Positions 12,046 to 15,649 of a stretch of 15,649 nt of DNA are shown in pieces. Within the stretch, counting starts at the first letter, position 1. Every line of letters begins with the position of its first letter. The position numbers were made by a program, and so were the translations under genes. Below the pieces are notes generated by a model. That model was not told the DNA's origin and ran no database searches. It saw nothing but the letters and a program-made list of their open reading frames with translations. The stretch lies in the NCBI GenBank assembly GCA_016839405.1, contig JAEOUJ010000112.1:1-15649 (forward strand), read 5' to 3'. This DNA is from Candidatus Gerdarchaeota archaeon (GTDB taxonomy: Archaea > Asgardarchaeota > Heimdallarchaeia > JABLTI01).

Positions 12046-14670
12046 TCAATTCTCTGTTTTTACATTATCATTTTGTGTGAATCTACGAATTATCCAAGGT
12101 CTTTCTATCATTTTAATTGTATTTAAAGCTAGTTTCATAGTTTTACGCTCATTAAAGACCAGAGCTAATTTCGCAACAGCTCGTAAATGATGAATTAGTG
12201 TATCAAACCACCGATAAATATCTCCTGGATAAGCATATAAATTATATTTTGTAGATAGTTCTCCTGCAATTTTTCTGAGATTTTTATTTTTTAAACGATA
12301 TTCTACAATTATTCTTGAGATTGCTTTTTCACCACAACCACACCATGGAGCATTTTCACATTTACAATCAAAAATATCCATATGCCATTTAGCAAAAGTA
12401 TTGATAATTAATCTTGGTAAGTTTGCTCTTTTATCAAGAGCAGATTCCATATACTCAAGTAATGATCCTGAGAATAGATTTGAACCTATATAACCACTTT
12501 TCAATGTTTTTTCAATTTCAGCCTGCATTTTTGCATTCAGAAAAATTGATGTGAAAGGTTCAAATGCAATAGCTATTTCAAGTGGACTTAATCTCTGTAA
12601 TTGCTTCTTAATTTCACTTGCTTCTGATGGTGGTAAAAATGTTCGAGATGTTGCTATACCAAGCTGTGTTGCTCTTGGCCCTTCTTCAAATATATTAATC
12701 ATGTCTAATTCTTTTAGCATTTGTAGAGATTCTTTTAATGTTTCAGATGGTCCTAATAATGAATCATAATAGGCTATAATCTGTTTTAAAGTTGCTTCTC
12801 TTAAAGATACAATTCCTGCTAATACTTGTGATAGTTGATTTTCACCTTCCATTAGAGGATCAACATTTTCTATAGGTTCAGTTAATAACTCAAAAGCAAT
12901 TGAGTCCTCAGTAGATTCCATTGCGCTATGGTATTTTCTATTTGGTTCAACTATCATTGCAACTTTGCCTTTATCATGATAACCTAATCTTCCTGCACGC
13001 CCTATCATTTGATGAAATTCAGCTACAGTAATCCAAAATATCCCCATAGCTAATGATTCAAAAATAACTTGACTTGCAGGGAAATCTACTCCTGCTCCTA
13101 AAGCAGCTGTTGTAACAATAGCAGCATATATACCTCTTGCAAAACCATCTTCAGCTCTTTTTCTTTCTTTATACGTTAGGCCTGAGTGATAAACTATAGA
13201 TTTTAATCCACTACGATTTAACTTCATAGCTAATTCATAACAATGTCTTCTAGAATTTGTAAAAACTATTGATTGTCCAAAATAACCATAAGATGATTTT
13301 CGATTATATTCCTCTCTAACTAGATCTCTTAAATAAATCTCTTTTTCATCTTGATTTGTAGCCATTATTACGTGTCGTTCTAGAGGTATAGGCCTTTTTT
13401 CGTGTAATAATAAAACAAGCTTAAGATCTTTAGCTAATTCCTCTGGATTGCCTACAGTTGCTGATAATCCAATTATTTGAGCTTTTGGAAAAAGGAGTTT
13501 TATTCTTGATATTAATCCATCAACTTCTGGCCCTCTATCCTCACTACTTAATAATTGTATTTCATCAACAATTACTGTTCCAATATCCTGTAATACATTA
13601 GCTTTTCCATTTCTTAATAATAAATCAAAAGCTTCATAAGTAGCTGTTATAATATCAGCATTTCGATAATCTGTATCAATAATATATTGCTCTTCATCTC
13701 CAACATCTATTTTACTCATACCAACCCTAATTGCTACTCTCAAGCCATCTTTACTATATTTCTTCTTGAAATCTTCGTATTTTTGATTAGTCAATGCAAC
13801 TAATGGGCTTAGATAAATCATTCGATTGCCTTTCAAAGCTTTTGATACACCAGTAATTTCCCCTATCAAGGTTTTACCACTACTTGTTCCAGCGACAATT
13901 AATAGATTCTTATTTTCTAATAAACCTGCTTCTAAAGCTTTCAATTGAATAGGCAATAATTTTTTTATGCCATTATCTTTTAAAATTTGTTTAATTTTAC
14001 CGGGAATAGACAAATTATCAATTGATTTTGATTTGCTAAGATCATCAATATCACCAATTGTATCAAATAATGTTAAATCGGGATTCTTAGTTGGACGAAA
14101 ATCATAATCAAATGCTTCTAAAACACGATCAACACTATGAACTTTGTTTAAAATTCTATAAAAGTGTCTTTTTCCGCTTGAAGTTAAATTTATTTCTTTG
14201 GAATTTAATTCTTTGTCAAGCTCATCTCTTGCGCATTGCTGACAAGCTATTCTACCTGATACATGGAACTCATAATCCTCAGGTAAAATTGTTACTTTCT
14301 TTTGATCAATCATACATAAACGACAAATTCGCTGAATAGTTGGATATTGAATATTAAAAGTTTTAAAGAATTCATCAAATAAAGAATAATCATTGGGTTG
14401 ATCATCTGATGGAATAATTATACCTTTAGCTTTTCGAAATACATTGATAATTTCTTCAGGACGTTTATATTCACTTCCCAATTTATCTAACACAAGATAT
14501 TTATAAGGACGTAGTCGACCTTTTTCAATAGTAAATTGCAGTTTAGCTTTCTCTAGAGGTTTTATTCTCATAGCTTTTGCTTTTGCTGGAAGAAGTAGCA
14601 TGCTGACTTGATGTATTTCTTCACTAAAATTCATAAGAAATACATAATATTGGAAAGCTTTTCCTGACAT
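12046..14670 (-). CDS. Archaeal Ski2-like RNA helicase (ASH-Ski2 type)
   Basis: A superfamily 2 helicase of 874 residues. Archaeal ASH-Ski2 proteins unwind RNA and associate with the 5'-3' exonuclease aRNase J. An N-terminal domain (1-110) precedes a zinc finger with C116, C119, C143 and C146. Helicase motifs follow: Q-motif-like LLPIQ (238-242), Walker A AGTSSGKT (260-267), DEIQ (369-372), SAT (403-405), TAALGAGVDFP (521-531) and QMIGRAGR (554-561). A winged-helix and helical bundle follow, as in Ski2/Hel308. Near the C-terminus C769, C771, C777 and C779 form a second cysteine cluster. The zinc finger and this cluster separate it from Hel308. The ATG at 14670 has a weak AGGA ten bases upstream; ATG at codon 13 is possible. 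A methyltransferase lies upstream, the unknown gene and the EF-1A paralogue downstream. An RNA surveillance role follows from the family. Confidence 0.9.
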   Translation of the reverse strand: MSGKAFQYYVFLMNFSEEIHQVSMLLLPAKAKAMRIKPLEKAKLQFTIEKGRLRPYKYLVLDKLGSEYKRPEEIINVFRKAKGIIIPSDDQPNDYSLFDEFFKTFNIQYPTIQRICRLCMIDQKKVTILPEDYEFHVSGRIACQQCARDELDKELNSKEINLTSSGKRHFYRILNKVHSVDRVLEAFDYDFRPTKNPDLTLFDTIGDIDDLSKSKSIDNLSIPGKIKQILKDNGIKKLLPIQLKALEAGLLENKNLLIVAGTSSGKTLIGEITGVSKALKGNRMIYLSPLVALTNQKYEDFKKKYSKDGLRVAIRVGMSKIDVGDEEQYIIDTDYRNADIITATYEAFDLLLRNGKANVLQDIGTVIVDEIQLLSSEDRGPEVDGLISRIKLLFPKAQIIGLSATVGNPEELAKDLKLVLLLHEKRPIPLERHVIMATNQDEKEIYLRDLVREEYNRKSSYGYFGQSIVFTNSRRHCYELAMKLNRSGLKSIVYHSGLTYKERKRAEDGFARGIYAAIVTTAALGAGVDFPASQVIFESLAMGIFWITVAEFHQMIGRAGRLGYHDKGKVAMIVEPNRKYHSAMESTEDSIAFELLTEPIENVDPLMEGENQLSQVLAGIVSLREATLKQIIAYYDSLLGPSETLKESLQMLKELDMINIFEEGPRATQLGIATSRTFLPPSEASEIKKQLQRLSPLEIAIAFEPFTSIFLNAKMQAEIEKTLKSGYIGSNLFSGSLLEYMESALDKRANLPRLIINTFAKWHMDIFDCKCENAPWCGCGEKAISRIIVEYRLKNKNLRKIAGELSTKYNLYAYPGDIYRWFDTLIHHLRAVAKLALVFNERKTMKLALNTIKMIERPWIIRRFTQNDNVKTEN

Positions 14671-14740
14671 ATTGGTTATTCCTAAGATTCTATTTAAAGA
14701 AAAAATGATTACTTCTTAAAATATATGGCAAAATTGGTAA

Positions 14741-15649
14741 TTAATCATCTTGATGAAAACCAGCAATTATGAATTCCTTTGTTGATAATTTAGAATTATA
14801 ATCAAAATTTGAATTATTCAATGCTATTTTATAATGCTCTATTGTTTGAAAACCATCTATACCATAAATGCACTCTGCTAACCATTCTGCTAACAAGGTA
14901 TTTTTTGGTTGGTTTGTTAATGGTATTTGTATTATTATTTTAGTTTCTTTTTTAGCTACTTGATTAGCTATCATCATATATCGTTTTAAATCTGGAAAAG
15001 GTAATCCTAGTGGATTGAATACAAAAATATAATCAACCTTATCCTTCATAAGAGAATTTAACATTTCTGATGGATAATTACTATCAACTTTAAGATTTCT
15101 AATGTCATTACGTTGTATAGTATAATTATATGCTTCGCGAAGTGCTGTATTCATTTGTATTGAGTATACTTTACAGTTTTGGTGCAACATAGCTAATTGT
15201 ATTGCACTATAACCCAAACCAAAATTAATATCCAATATTTTCCCAGATGTATTGATTGAATCAATTAGTGATATTGCATCTGATCTCATATTATGTAATT
15301 TCTTAGAACCATCAATTGTATCTAATTGATAGATTAATTTTGAAATCTCAATTTTTTGGATGTCATTTTTTATTACATCAATAAAATATTTTGCTAAATA
15401 TTCCTGTAAGATATTTGCTTGATGCACACCCAATTCCTTTAATTCATCTATTGAAGTCAATTTCGCAGGCAATACTCTTTTCCATTGATCTGCTATTAGA
15501 TACACAGCACCTCTTCTTTCAAAATAACCATATTCAGAAAGATGAGACATCATTTTATCAAATTGTCCTGTACGGATATATTTTTTATTATGACAAACTA
15601 CAGCAATATCAGCTGGTGACTTAAAGTAAATATCTATTCCTTCATCCTC
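14741..15649 (-). CDS. SAM-dependent methyltransferase-like protein with winged-helix-like N-terminus (partial)
   Basis: The gene is cut by the right edge of the window. An in-frame ATG at 15553 would give 270 residues, but the frame stays open for another 32 codons to the last base, and these residues read like protein (IYFKSPADIAVV). The true start is therefore probably outside. This upstream part plus the first 25 residues after the ATG (MMSHLSEYGYFERRGAVYLI) looks like a winged-helix module. Motif I of a Rossmann methyltransferase follows (KILDINFGLGYSA, 105-117 from the ATG), then a beta-4 segment with FNPLGLPFPD. The latter recalls the (N/D)PP(Y/F) motif of N-methyltransferases, with Leu replacing the second Pro. 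The fit is loose, so activity is uncertain. The helicase gene follows after 70 bases on the same strand. Confidence 0.72.
   Translation of the reverse strand, partial: EDEGIDIYFKSPADIAVVCHNKKYIRTGQFDKMMSHLSEYGYFERRGAVYLIADQWKRVLPAKLTSIDELKELGVHQANILQEYLAKYFIDVIKNDIQKIEISKLIYQLDTIDGSKKLHNMRSDAISLIDSINTSGKILDINFGLGYSAIQLAMLHQNCKVYSIQMNTALREAYNYTIQRNDIRNLKVDSNYPSEMLNSLMKDKVDYIFVFNPLGLPFPDLKRYMMIANQVAKKETKIIIQIPLTNQPKNTLLAEWLAECIYGIDGFQTIEHYKIALNNSNFDYNSKLSTKEFIIAGFHQDD

Noticed and set aside
12046..14670. Helicase as Hel308 DNA-repair helicase
   Set aside because: The N-terminal four-cysteine zinc finger, about 240 residues before Walker A and a second C-terminal cysteine cluster fit ASH-Ski2, not Hel308.

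Overview
The window is AT-rich archaeal chromosome. Ribosomal protein eS6, a full-length initiation factor aIF2 gamma and an archaeal Ski2-type helicase with an N-terminal zinc finger (the ASH-Ski2 type) identify the domain. Low GC, frequent TTG/GTG starts and a eukaryote-like paralogue of elongation factor 1A would fit an Asgard-type or AT-rich euryarchaeal genome, but the phylum cannot be fixed by reading. Fourteen genes are complete and one runs off the right edge. I found no tRNA, rRNA, CRISPR array, insertion sequence or phage gene.

Left third (1-5430): a membrane-anchored family 2 glycosyltransferase (+) converges on a leftward pair, ornithine aminotransferase (rocD) followed by a small cysteine-rich protein. 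Diverging from rocD is a short GMC-type flavoprotein oxidoreductase with an embedded four-cysteine ferredoxin-like motif. Next comes a half-length UvrC-like protein that keeps the GIY-YIG nuclease, Fe-S cysteines and UVR region but lacks the C-terminal RNase H-like and helix-hairpin-helix half.

Middle (5430-9270): a translation cluster on + (eS6, aIF2 gamma, PIN-domain protein) is laid out as in many archaea, although no RNA polymerase subunit gene follows. It converges on a dCMP deaminase, which diverges from a SAM-dependent methyltransferase.

Right part (15649 down to 9279, all on -): a partial methyltransferase with a winged-helix-like N-terminus, the Ski2-like helicase, a 120-residue protein of unknown function, a divergent EF-1A-family GTPase, and a PHP phosphoesterase of the RNase AM / nucleoside 3',5'-bisphosphatase type. 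In eukaryotes Ski2 works with Ski7/Hbs1, themselves EF-1A-family proteins, in ribosome-linked mRNA decay. A Ski2-type helicase beside a non-canonical EF-1A paralogue and a possible nuclease is therefore the most interesting arrangement here, though a functional link is inference from gene order.

Other points of interest are a four-codon ORF overlapping the TTG start of aIF2 gamma and better placed for its Shine-Dalgarno sequence, a GGGG/CCCC hairpin abutting the PIN gene start, and a perfect 13-bp inverted repeat in the rocD leader.
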